Shown here piece by piece: positions 31,257-41,498 of a stretch of DNA of 64,000 nt. The stretch covers positions 402,305,399 through 402,369,398 of the forward strand of contig NC_053392.1 of NCBI RefSeq assembly GCF_905171765.1, written 5' to 3'. Source of the stretch: Bufo bufo. Lineage: Eukaryota; Chordata; Amphibia; Anura; Bufonidae. The notes beneath the pieces were generated by a model, which worked only from the letters and a program-made list of their open reading frames with translations, made no database searches and was not told the DNA's origin. Each line of letters starts with the position of its first letter. The stretch's first letter is position 1. The position numbers and the translations under genes are program-made.

Positions 31257-33565
31257 CTATGGAAAAGGAGCTCTCCCCCTTTTTGAGTCACCATTACCAG
31301 ACCCTGAGAGCGAGGAAGCCAAAGAAGTCAGCCCCTCCCCCCCTACAGCCGCAGCCACACTGGCATAACTTCTGCCAGGCGCCACGGACGCAGGAGGGGC
31401 AGCAGAACCGGCTCCCCCCCTACCTGTCACAAGTGTCGCACCGGATCCCCCCGAGGGGGGCACGCAGGGGGGACCCGCCACTTTTCCAGCAGCAGGACCA
31501 ACCCCCGCATCCACCCCCCCACCAGGACTCCGAACGACCCCTGAATTTTCACCTGCCCCCAAACACACAGCTGGGCAAGCTGGGGCAATGACATTAACAT
31601 TTCTCTTTTTATACACATCCGCCTCCACCTCAGTGGTCCCTATCACCACATCCTCGGCTTCATATGCGTTTTCATGGTGGACCGCGACCTCTGCCACTAT
31701 TCTCCCCATCCCCCCCTCTTCTGAGGAGGACAGAGAGGACGCGGCGACGTCCATCGCCCTGTACACCCTATGTACAGTCTTTGCAACTTTTTTTGCTTTA
31801 TTTACTTTAATGTCCACACAACGTCCTTCTGCATTGCTTGTATCTATAACAACTTCACTGGGGCTCCCTCTCCCCAGAGGATTTGGCTGGAGCAGGCGCC
31901 CTGTGGCACTACCGCCCCTCCCCCCATCCCCGCCCATGGACACGCCCCCAGGCACTCCCAGGGGCATGTCCGCAGAATCCCCCACTGCCAAGGCCACGCC
32001 CCCCCTGCCGCCGGCAAAATTACACCAGCAGGGGAAGGAGCAAAGAGCGCATGAGCAGCAGAAGAGGCAGGGGCAGAGAAGGAAGCAGCAGGACCCCCGG
32101 CACCCGTCACCCCGCACATGGTGACGGACGTATGGACTCCGCCCCCCCTGCCCACAGACACGCCTCCAGGTACACCCAGAGGCGCGACCGCAGATGTCCC
32201 CCCCGCCCTGGCCCCGCCCCCCTCCACCACCGATGCACTAACACAGGCGGAGGGGGCGGCGGGAGACACAGGCGCACGGGGTCCAACGGGGACAGAGGAA
32301 GCAAGGACCACACCACCCTCCAAGGCAGGAGGGGCGGCGACCAAATCGTCACACCGCCGCACCCCCACCAAACATTTATCTAGCATCCCGGTGGAGGCAG
32401 CGGCGGTGGGCGGGGCCACACCCGATGCAGCAACGCCCCCTCCTCTCGCTATCGGCACCAGCTTGTGCGGCTTTTCAGCCACTCCCACCTTGCCGCCCCT
32501 GCTACTGCAAACAGGGTCGGCGTCTGACGCCGTCTTTTTCTCACGGATTAAATTACTTTTTGCTACATTCTCTCTATTCTCCCCACTCCCACGCTCTGGT
32601 TCCACTGTAGAAACCAGGCTAGGGGGGATAGTGGGGTTAGCCCCCTGAGCCGACTTTGCAGCCGATCCAGAGGGCAGTGGATAGGACACATACACCCAGT
32701 TCACTTCTTTGCTTGCCTCTTTTTGTTTCTTCTTTGCTTCTTTTTGTTTCTGTCTCTTTTTCTTTTTTGCAGGTTCATCCTCCAACAATTCATCCCCGAA
32801 AACAAGCCCGTCTACATGAGCCCGGGGGGACTCTAGGTAACGTATCTGTTCCATCAACTGTCCCCCTACCCCACTGCTCTCGCCGCTCTCTTCCTCATCT
32901 GAGCTAGTGGGGGGGAGACGGACCTGCTCGGGCCGGATCCGAGAATCCACCAGCCCCGCAGACTGTCCCCCCAGGCTCACTATGGTCTCATCCTCATCTG
33001 AAGAAACCTTTTTCAGGTTCATCTCTGCGAATCTCTTTTCATTCCTCAATTTTTCCTCAAATGGGCCACTATTTCTCAGTATGTCAGCCCTCTTATTCTC
33101 CATCTCCCTTATGTCAACCTTCAGGGTCCTTATTTTCGCCGCTATTTCAGGCCTTTTCGCCTTAGAGGCCCTGTTAGCTTTTTGCCTTTCATCCTTTATA
33201 TCATGCTGGAGTTTGTTTAAGGCCTTACCAGCTTCTTCGTACTCCCGGAGGTGGGCTGCAATACGGGAGCTATATTGGACCACCGACTCCCTGGGCTTCA
33301 TAGTACCCCAGTCGGCCTCCACCAAACCCAACCCACCTCCAGGAGCACCCCGCATACCTTTAGGAGGGTTATCGTCCACCCTCCTGAACTTGCCGGCGAT
33401 GTTCACGGCTTCGCCCCTGGGGGCCGCAGGGGACACTTCCACATGACCCCTGCTTGATCTTCTGACCCCCGGAGCGGAAGATGGAGCAGAGGCCGGTAGT
33501 TCACCACCCCTACTCCCCGCCGGCCTACCCCGGGAAGCAGGATCCTGGGCCTTGCCTGAGCGCAT
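31257..33565 (-). pseudogene. LINE ORF1, N-terminal half
   Basis: The ATG is at 33565 (MRSGKAQD). The open frame runs to about 31995, then shifts into 32117-31257. Residues about 95-190 are charged and helical (EYEEAGKALNKLQHDIKDERQKANRASKAKRPEIAAKIR is cited here only by its ends, EYEEAG and AAKIR) and could form a coiled coil for ORF1 multimers. A Lys-rich nuclear-signal-like stretch (KKKKRQKQKEAKKKQK) lies near residue 270. The rest is Ala/Gly/Val-rich and low complexity, with a duplicated GVPGGVSMG / GVPGGVSVG segment. One frame change and the interruption downstream show that it is inactive. Confidence 0.7.
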
Positions 33566-33766
33566 GGCCTAGGTCCCTACCAGCTCCCTAGGGAGAGGCT
33601 GGTTCCTCCCAGGGGATCAAGGTGGAAAACCTCCCCACAAGCCTGGTTCCTCCCAGGGGATCATGGTGTTGAAAAATTTCCCTGGGGCCTTAACGAGGTG
33701 GAAGTTTCCAGGAGCTGCTGCACACACAACTTTCCACCTCAGCTGCAGGAAACAGACACGCCCATG
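33566..33766 (-). other. LINE 5' untranslated region
   Basis: About 200 bp between the 5' end and the ORF1 ATG. It contains a duplicated GATCCCCTGGGAGGAACCAG (plus-strand complements near 33605 and 33648) and a repeated AGGTGGAAAG motif. An internal promoter would be expected here; none was recognised. Confidence 0.6.
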
Positions 33767-34495
33767 CCTGATTCTCTGCTATGGGACCTCTCTCCTCTGT
33801 CTGGGTGCCGGGGCCTAAATATCTCACAGTGGCCTGTTCCAGTGGTGGGTGACATGAAGCCTGATTCTCTGCTATGGGACCTCTCTCCTCTGTCTGGGTG
33901 ATAGGGCCTAAATATCTCACAGTGACCTGTTCCAGTGGTGGGTGACATGAAGCCTTATTCTCTGCTATGACATGAAGCCTTATTCTCTGCTATGACATGA
34001 AGCCTGATTCTCTGCTATGGGACCTCTCTCCTCTGTCTGGGTGCCAGGGCCTAAATATCTCACAGTGGCCTGTTCCAGTGGTGGGTGACATGAAGCCTGA
34101 TTCTCTGCTATGGGAACTCTCTCCTCTGTCTGGGTGCCGGGGCCTAAATATCTCACAGTGGCCTGTTCCAGTGGTGGGTGACATGAAGCCTGATTCTCTG
34201 CTATGGGACCTCTCTCCTCTGTCTGGGTGCCGGGGGCCTAAATTTCTCACAGTGGCCTGTTCCAGTGGTGGGTGACATGAAGCCTGATTCTCTGCTATGG
34301 GACCTCTCTCCTCTGTCTGGGTGCCGGGGCCTAAATATCTCACAGTGGCCTTGTCCAGTGGTGGGTGACATGAAGCATGATTCTCTGCTATGGGACCTCT
34401 CTCCTCTGTCTGGGTGCCGGGGCCTAAATATCTCACAGTGGCCTGGTCCAGTGGTGGGTGACATGAAGCCTGATTCTCTGCTATGGGACCTCTCT
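33767..34495 (+). repeat. 93-bp array of hAT-A, part 3
   Basis: About eight units, some shortened near 33945-34000. They carry the same 93-bp spacing and motif as part 1. With parts 1 and 2 they make one original array of a dozen or more units. Confidence 0.93.
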
Positions 34496-34773
34496 CCAAT
34501 TGATATTGGTTAATTATTTTTATTTTTTTAATTTATTTCCCTATCCACATTTGCTTGCAGGGGATTTACTTGCATTTTGCTGCTTTTTGCAGCCCTCTAG
34601 CCCTTTCCTGGGCTATTTTACAGACTTTTTAGTGCCGAAAAGTTCGGGTCCCCGTTGACTTCAATGGGGTTCGGGGCGAAGTTCGGGTCGAGTTCGGATC
34701 CCGAACCCGAACATTTTCGGGAAGTGTGGCCGAACTTCTCGAACCCGAACATCCAGGTGTTTGCTCAACTCTA
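34496..34773 (+). repeat. hAT-A right subterminal and terminal region
   Basis: AT-rich sequence after the array, then a dense set of CCCGAAC/GTTCGGG motifs and the terminus TTTGCTCAACTCTA. It matches 55350-55642 of hAT-C closely. Confidence 0.85.
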
Positions 34774-34781
34774 TTAATAAG

Positions 34782-35911
34782 TAAAGTAAGGTCTATTGGC
34801 TTGGAAAGTATAGTTTGTAATTGGATTGAAAACTGGCTGAAGGACCGTGTCCAGAGAGTTGTGGTCAATGATTCCTATTCAGATTGGTCTCAGGTTATAA
34901 GTGGTGTACCCCAAGGTTCAGTGTTGGGCTCTTTATTATTCAATTTATTTATTGATGATATTGAGGACAGGATTAATAGCACCATATCTATTTTTGCAGA
35001 TGACACTAAGCTGTGTAGAACTGTACAGTCTATGGAAGATGTCCACAAACTACAAGCTGACTTGAACACTGAGTGATTGGGCATCAACTTGGCAAATGAG
35101 GTTCAATGTGGACAAATGTAAAGTTATGCATCTTGGTAGTAATAATCTCTGTGCTTCATATGTCCTAGGTGATGTAGCACTGGGAAAGTCACTTATAGAG
35201 AAGGATTTGGGTGTCCTTGTGGATGGTAGATTCCATTACAGCACACAATGTCAATCAGCTGCTTCTAAGGCCACCAGGATATTGTCATGCATTAAACGAG
35301 GCATGGACTCGCGGGGCAGGGATGTAATACTACGACTTTACAAAGCGCTGGTGCGGCCTCATCTGGAATATGCAGTCCAGTTCTGGGCACCAGTACATAG
35401 AAAGGATGCACTGCAGCTGGAAAAGTAGAGAGGAGAGCGACTAAAATGGTAAGGAGCATGGAGGGTCTTAGTTATGAAGAAAGATTAAAAGAATTGAATT
35501 TATTTAGTCTTGAGAAGAGACGACTTGATTAACCTATACAAGTATATAAATGGGCCATACAAAAAATACAGCGAAAAGCTGTTCCATGTAAAATGTGCTC
35601 AAAAGACAAAGGGGCACTGCCTCTGACTGAAGAAGAAAAAGTTCAGTCTCCAGAAGCGTCAAAGCTTCTTTAAAGTAAGAACTGTGTATCTGTGGAATAG
35701 ACTTCCTCAGGATGTGGTCACAGCAGGAACAGTGTACAGTTTCAAAAAGGGTTTAGATGAATTCTTAAAAGTAAAAAACATAAATGCTTATGAAAACTTG
35801 TAGAAATCGGAGTCTCACTTCCTTCTGGGATTTGCGTCCCCACCTATCCCTTGGTTGAACTTGATGGACTTTTGTCTTTTTTCAACCGCATTAGCTATAT
35901 AACTATGTAAG
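34782..35911 (+). mobile_element. CR1/L2-type LINE, 3' fragment
   Basis: The RT is present from the GVPQGSVLGSLLFNLFIDD block (near 34905-34965) through FADDTKL (near 34993), in two frames (34782-35076 and 35096-35428). It continues with LGVLVDGRFHYSTQC and the RPHLEYAVQFWAP block. A diverged C-terminus with several stops and a 3' tail (TTGATGGACTTTTGTC, TATATAACTATGTAAG) follow. These are known features of CR1/L2/jockey-group LINEs. The 5' end is missing and it abuts the hAT-A right terminus. Confidence 0.85.
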
Positions 35912-37879
35912 TCCTTATGCGTGAAGATACAGAACTTCTTTGATTTGTATCCACAGATTATAGATATATATTATATTTAAATGTTTTAATTTTTTTTTCA
36001 GCATTGGACACAATATTTGATTAATACACAATTTCAAGTATAACAGCAGCAACGAAAACAGGTTTACAGTAGAATATTTCTTGAGCTATTGTACTGCAAT
36101 AAATAGTGTCTTGAAGGGAAAAAGCATTTGAATAAGTAAATGATTTCTTGATGACATTATTATTTTTAAAGCGTTACATTCAATACCAAACAGTCCTGTC
36201 CTCCCTGTTTCTTAATATATGTATTGCAGTATGGCGAAAGATATGAGATTAAATACCCTGGTGAGCTGTTGAAGGCAGCATTTCTATGCATATTTCATTA
36301 CCTATTCTATTGACTTTTACCCAGTGTCTCAAGATAGGTATAGCATTGCTCACATCTTTTGAATATAGCTTAGTTATTTGATATGAATTACACTCAAATA
36401 CAAAGACAAATTTCTATGCTAAGAACATTTCTATAAATAACATACATTTTATTAGCAGCACTAGAATACACCTGGATGAAATTCTCTAAGCTTCAAGCCT
36501 GAATTTACTTGTCTATAAAGCTACTGTGTGGGAGAACCTTGCAGTAGCATTTAATAGATACAGGTATAATAAAACCAACAAGCTATTTTTTTCTTCTGCT
36601 TTTCTCATCTGCTTCCCTCGCTGTTCACAACTAAATTGAACTGCGAACTGTAAAATCTTGTCAGCAGAATGTTTGCATAGATTCTATAGACAGAAGACAT
36701 TTCCATTAAGGTTGATATGCCAGTAGGAATCATTATGGGGGAATGCATAAAGAGCAAAAATTTGAACACTGTGGATGTTGTATTTATCACGATTTGCAAT
36801 AGAAATGCTTTATATAGAAAGGTTTAACAATTGCATGCATTGGAATGTGAATTTTTTTTTGTACGGTGTATTGCTTACATTAATTGCTTGAATTACATAG
36901 CTATATTCTTGAACATTTTTGTAAGCAATGTATACAATAGATAGTAAACCAACAGAATGGCATCATATTGTCTTAAAGGGCTTAGAAACGTTAACCTCCT
37001 ACATTTTTATTTTCTGTCATTGTGTAGCAATATTAAATTGGTTTTAACCCCTCAAGTACCAGGCCCATTATGTTTTTTGCATTTTTGTTTTTCCCTCCCA
37101 ACTTTCCAATAACCATACCTTTTTAAATTTTTCTGTTCATATAGTCCTATGAGGACTTAATTTTTTGGAATAGGTTGTATTTTTTAATGGCACCATTTAT
37201 TAAGCCATGTCTTATATTGGAAAACGGAAAAAAATATTTGCAAGGTTAAATTGAAAAACCCACATTTCCAACATGGCTTTAGTTTTTTTTTATATTACGG
37301 TGTTCACTGTGTGCTAAAAATGGCATGACACCCTTATTCTGTGGCTTAATGCAATTGCAGTAATCACAAATGTGTATCGTTTTTTTTTTGCTACTTTAAA
37401 AAAAATCTAAATTTTTATTTCATCGTCATTTTCTAACAGCCATAACTTTTTTTTAAATTTCATCTACCGAACTGCATGGGGACTTGATGTTTTGCGAGAC
37501 ACCTGTAGTCATTATTGGTACCATATTTGGAGTACATACAACTTTTTGATCACTGTTATTCAATTTTTTGGGGGGATAAGGTGACCAAAAAAATGGCGAA
37601 ATGCATGTTTTTATTTTTTTCCATTATGGTGTACACTTCACTGGAAAAATATTTGTATATTTTAAATAGTGCAGACCTTTTGAGATACAGTGATACCTTT
37701 CATGTTTATTTTTTTGTTGTTTATTTCTATGTTTAAAATAAGGAAAGGGGGGTGATTTGAACTTAATATATATATATATATATTTTTTACTTACTTTATA
37801 CAATAATTTTAGCCACCTTAGGGGGCTAGAACCTGGGATCTTTGGATCCCTTGTCCTATTCACCAAAATAGAGATGTCA
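35912..37879. other. AT-rich non-coding region
   Basis: No supported gene. A (TA)n run lies at about 37768-37784. Parts from 37040 on have the look of an old interspersed repeat (T-rich tracts, TGGTACCATATTT), but I cannot name it. Confidence 0.45.
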
Positions 37880-38517
37880 CAACCAGACAGCTGAGAAGCT
37901 CTGATAGGAGCCTTCCAGATCCTCCTCCTTGAGTTTCTTTGTTTTGGTTTCAGTTCCTCATCTCGTTAGTCTATCTCAGCTGTCATGCAGTTGGACTGAT
38001 TGCTTCCCTTTAAGTTCCTCCCCATAATGCAGTAGTGTGCGGCTTATACAACTTCCTGGAGTGTGTGTGCATGCTGTCCCTATTTCCCAGTCCTCTGCAA
38101 GATAAGTGCTGTTCCTTTATTTGTGATTTTCTGTCTGCTGGATTTCAGGAGACCCTGACTCCCTCCGTGTCTAGTGTAGGGAGCCGGTGGTCGTGTCCCC
38201 TCACTATTGTAGGGTCTTCAGGTATTAGATAGCCGAGGTACGTGGATATGCGCCCATCCACCTTTGGGGTGTTCGCATAGGCTGAGCAGTCAGGGAGAGT
38301 GGCAGGTCTCATGCAGGGGTCTCCCTTTTGTTCCTTAGTTGTGGATCCAGTGAGTCATTGTATATATTGCATTGTCTTGTTTCCTGTACACCATCCGTGA
38401 CAAGAGATCTATACAGTGTTGCTCTGCCTGCTGGCTGTGCCTAGGAACCTTCAGCAGGCAGATTACCATGACAGGCCTGGAAACCTTCACCAAGCCCCAA
38501 ACTGGCATAGTAACCAA
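37880..38517. other. Unassigned block, possible solo LTR
   Basis: The stretch begins near a TGTCACAACC and ends near AAACTGGCA, with a promoter-like middle. A 5-bp TSD was not found, so the LTR idea is weak. Confidence 0.25.
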
Positions 38518-38817
38518 TAGAGTTGAGCGGACACCTGGATGTTGGGGTTTGACGGGTTCGGCCGAACTTCGGAAAAAAGTTCGAGTTTGGGACCCGAACT
38601 TGACCCGAACTTGCCCCCGAACCCCATTGAAGTCAATTGGGACCCGAACTTTTGAGCACTAAAATGGCTGTAAAAAGTCATGGAAAGGGCTAGAGGGCTG
38701 CAAATGTCATCAAAATGTGGTTAAGAGCATGGCAAATGCTCTGCAAACATATGTGGATAGGGAAATGACTTTAAATAACATAAAATACGTAAAAATAAAA
38801 AATAATAATCTTGATCT
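38518..38817 (-). repeat. hAT-B right terminal and subterminal region
   Basis: CCGAACTT / GTTCGGG-type motifs and the 3' AT-rich part, aligning in reverse with 55350-55642 of hAT-C. Confidence 0.82.
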
Positions 38818-39170
38818 AGGAGGACCAGGTCCATATGGAGTTGGAGGTTGAGGAGGCGGTGGATGTGGCGGTGTAGGTGGAAGTGGCGGTGGAGGAGGAT
38901 GAGGTAGCCTACACTGCTTTTTGTTTTAAAATGTATTTTTATTTTAAAAAATTAGGGTACACCCCAAAATATTGGGAAATATAACCCTCCAGTCGTGCTA
39001 AACACACGTTCAGACAATACACCGGCTGCATGGCAGGCCAGCACCTCCAAGGCGTAAAGGGGCAAGCTCAGGCCATGTGCCCAATTTGGAGACCCAGAAG
39101 TTGCAGGGGCTGACCACTGTCAGTTAGTTTGTGTAGGCGTGTGCATACTTACTTCCCCACCATGTCGCAC
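38818..39170 (-). pseudogene. Duplicate of the hAT-B transposase C-terminus
   Basis: The stretch repeats 40430-40930: the GGAGGCGGTGGA block, the AAAATTAGGGTACACCCC block and the coding part with ACACACGTTCAGACAATACA and GGCCAGCACCTCCAAGGCGT. It lies outside the main gene and is truncated just past the GTGTGCATACTTAC equivalent of the PLE target. It is a partial duplication of the element's 3' part. Confidence 0.78.
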
Positions 39171-39189
39171 GTCCCCGTGATGTTCACGA

Positions 39190-39299
39190 TCCAATTTGAT
39201 ATCTGCTCTATCAACTTTCGATATTCTTTTATGGGCCTACCATGGTGATTACGGGTGGCAGGGAATCAGGGTTCCAGGCCGGAGAGGGAGCGTGAGAAA
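39190..39299 (+). pseudogene. 18S-rRNA-like fragment
   Basis: Segments CTGCTCTATCAACTTTCGAT, CCTACCATGGTGATTACGGG, GGGAATCAGGGTT and CCGGAGAGGGAGCGTGAGAAA are colinear with the 5'-domain region of eukaryotic 18S rRNA (CTGCCCTATCAACTTTCGAT ... ACCATGGTGACCACGGGT ... GGGAATCAGGGTTCGATTCCGGAGAGGGAGCCTGAGAAA is the known order). About 110 bp are present with scattered changes, so it is an old insert or captured piece and not an rRNA gene. Confidence 0.8.
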
Positions 39300-40430
39300 A
39301 AGAGACCAAATTTATGGGAGATAAATTTATTAAAGAAATTTGGGATCGAGAAGAAATGTGGGAAAAGCTATTGAGGCGCAAATGTGGGACAAATTACAGA
39401 AGCCCAAATGTGGGCCAAAATAGGCAAGTGGAATTGTGGGAAAAGCTATTGAGGTGCAAATGTTGGCCAAAAGAGTATAGCGGAAATGTGGGGCAAAGTA
39501 TTGAAGCTTAAATGTGGTACAACTTGTTTAAGTTTAAGCATTGAATCAAAGGAGGTGGCGCACATCAATTAAAGAAGCATTTCAGCCATTTTGTTCCCTG
39601 TCACCTATGCAGAGCAGGGGTTTATTCACGTCTAAAATTGTATAATGTCAACCCAAGAATGTAACAGAAAAATTACAGAAATTAATTAACCTGTCTACTT
39701 GGTAGAGCAGGGGTCTATGACAGAAAACAATTGTTTATTGTCACCCTAAAATGTAAAATAAAAATTATTGAAATTTATTAAGCTGTCAACTAGGTAGAGG
39801 AGGGGTATATTACACCCAAAAATTGGTGAATTTGACCATAAAATGGAACTGACAAATGTGTTTTTTTTTATTTACCGGTCTAATAGGTATAGCAGTGGTA
39901 CATCACACCAAAAAATTGGTGAATTTGACTATAAAATGGAACTGACAAATGTTTATTTTATTTTTACCGGTCTAATAGGTATAGCAGTGGTACTTCACAC
40001 CAAAAAATTGCTGAATTTCACCATGAAATGTAACAGACAATTTTTTTTATTGTTTAACCTGTCTACTAGGTAAAATTGTTGAATTGAAAATGTAACTGAC
40101 AAATATATTTTTTTGTTAACCGACATACTAGGTATAGCAGTGGTACTATACACCCAAAAATTTGTTCATTTCACCAGAAAATGTTAATGACAATTTTATT
40201 TTATTTTTTTAACCGGCCTACTAGGTATAGCAGTGGTACTATACACCCACAAATTGGTTAATTTCACCAGAAAATGTTAATGACAATTTTTTTAATTTTT
40301 TTTAAACCAGCCTACTGGGTATAGCAGTGGTACTATACACCCAAAAATTGGTGAATTTTACCAGGAAATGTAAATGACAAAGTATTGAAATGATATAAAA
40401 TAAAACACATACAAAAAAATAATATGGATT
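39300..40430 (-). repeat. hAT-B 3' non-coding region with imperfect 85-95-bp repeats
   Basis: Diverged tandem-like copies of a unit with GGTATAGCAGTGGTACT and ACACCCAAAAATTGGTGAAT at about 39895, 39980, 40134, 40228 and 40321. A shorter repeat with AAATGTGGG / AAAGCTATTGAGG occupies 39340-39520. These are not the same sequence as the hAT-A 93-bp unit. Confidence 0.75.
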
Positions 40431-40656
40431 TATGAGGTGGAGTTCCATATGGAGTAGGAGTTTGAGGAGGCGGTGGACGTAGCGGAGTAGGTGGAAGCGG
40501 CGGTAGAGGAGGACGAGATAGCCAACACAGGTTTTTGGTTTTAATTTAATTTTGCAAAATTAAGGTACACTCCAAAAGAGTGTGAAATATCCAAAATACA
40601 AACATGAGCAATTGCGCTGCAGTATAACAATGGCTGCTTAGTGCCGGTATACATTT

Positions 40657-40937
40657 CTATTCTGCACAAGGTACAGACAAGTCCTGTGGGATCCGTGCCT
40701 GGTTCATTTTAATGAACGTGAACTTGTCCACATTGGCTGTGGACAAGCGGCTGCGCATGTCTGTGATTACGCCCCCTGCCGTGCTAAACACACGTTCAGA
40801 TAATATACTGGCTGCAGGGCAGGCCAGCACCTCCAAGGCGTAAAGGGCAAGCTCAGGCCATGTGCCCAATTTGGAGACTCAGAAGTTGAAGGGGGCAGAC
40901 CAGTCATTCAGTACGTGTAGGCGTGTGCACACATACT
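40657..40937 (-). pseudogene. hAT-B transposase C-terminal dimerisation domain
   Basis: The reverse frame reads TWPELALYALEVLACPAASI, LSERVFSTAGGVITDMRSR and TFIKMNQARIPQDL, the hAT C-terminal domain. It is cut at 40937 by the foldback PLE and continues upstream at 41499. Confidence 0.88.
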
Positions 40938-41498
40938 ATAAAAAGATTTGAAACCGCGCTGCTTAAGATCCAGTCGAACGCTGCACAGGTGAAAGAATCA
41001 GGGTATTAGCCTCCGTCCTCCTCTCTCAAGGGGTTCAATGCTCCTCTGACACCTCCTCTGTAGGATTAAATGACCGGCATATAGTGAAGTACCCTCTAAG
41101 ATGTTATTAAAAAAGGTTTTATTCTACTCACAAACAATGGTAGATAACAGGCACGTCACAATAAAATCAATTCAAACTCCTGCACGACCCGGGTTTCGCT
41201 CTCTTGCTTCCTCCGGAGCGACAACTGTACTTCACTATATGCCGGTCATTTAATCCTACAGAGGAGGTGTCAGAGGAGGATTGAACCCCTTGAGAGAGGA
41301 GGACGGAGGCTAATACCCTGATTCTTTCACCTGTGCAGCGTTCGACTGGATCTTAAGCAGCGCGGTTTCAAATCTTTTTATTGCATGACTCTCGAGTGTG
41401 AACTACCCACCACACCACATCGGAACCAGCAGTGCAAGTAACTGTCCGTGTTCTGGGACACAGGACTGACATTTCTGTTTTTTAATTTATTGCATACA
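40938..41498 (-). mobile_element. Short foldback Penelope-like insertion
   Basis: Flanked by the perfect 15-bp duplication GTGTGCACACATACT (40923-40937 and 41499-41513) in the hAT-B coding sequence. Arms 40938-41091 and 41228-41381 (154 bp) are complementary with about one mismatch. The 136-bp centre holds a degenerate hammerhead core on the minus strand. A 117-bp tail follows the second arm. No ORF. Confidence 0.82.
41183..41223 (-). ncRNA. Degenerate hammerhead-like motif in the foldback PLE
   Basis: The minus strand reads CGGAGGA, AGCAAGAGAGC, GAAA, CCCGGG, TC. The CUGANGA box has one change (U to G). Stem III (CCCGGG) is self-complementary as in the other PLE motifs; stem I is poor. Probably inactive. 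Confidence 0.5.

Larger units (their letters stand above)
25972..33766 (-). mobile_element. L1/Tx1-like LINE in the hAT-A array
   Basis: A T-run on the plus strand at 25971-25979 is the poly(A) tail of a minus-strand LINE. ORF2 (APE endonuclease plus RT) and ORF1 (CCHC knuckles) follow in the proper order. The sequence CCTGATTCTCTGCTATGGGA plus a few bases appears on both sides (25947 and 33767), with one mismatch over 25 bp. This is either a TSD or simply two array units. At 7.8 kb, with both ORFs and a 5' leader, it may be near full length. Confidence 0.85.
11990..34773 (+). mobile_element. hAT-A element with nested insertions
   Basis: The left terminus (TAGGGATGAGTGAACCCGAA) is the same type as that of the complete hAT-C. 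The right terminus, in reverse, reads TAGAGTTGAGCAAACACCTG. Between them are the conserved leader, a transposase gene and a 93-bp tandem array, in the same order as in hAT-C. Four insertions break it: a non-autonomous hAT, a PLE (with an LTR element inside) and a LINE carrying a further interruption. The 8 bases outside each end differ (GTGTCATC and TTAATAAG), so the two ends may not come from one insertion. Confidence 0.75.

Noticed and set aside
31588..33446. Plus-strand ORFs of 166-179 codons
   Set aside because: They are antisense to LINE ORF1, which has a proper ATG, leader, and order relative to ORF2.
36605..37740. Small ORFs of 60-80 codons in AT-rich sequence
   Set aside because: No motif, no codon bias and no conservation evidence; expected by chance.
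37880..38517. Solo LTR
   Set aside because: TG...CA-like ends could be chosen but no 5-bp duplication was found, so it is kept only as an unassigned block.
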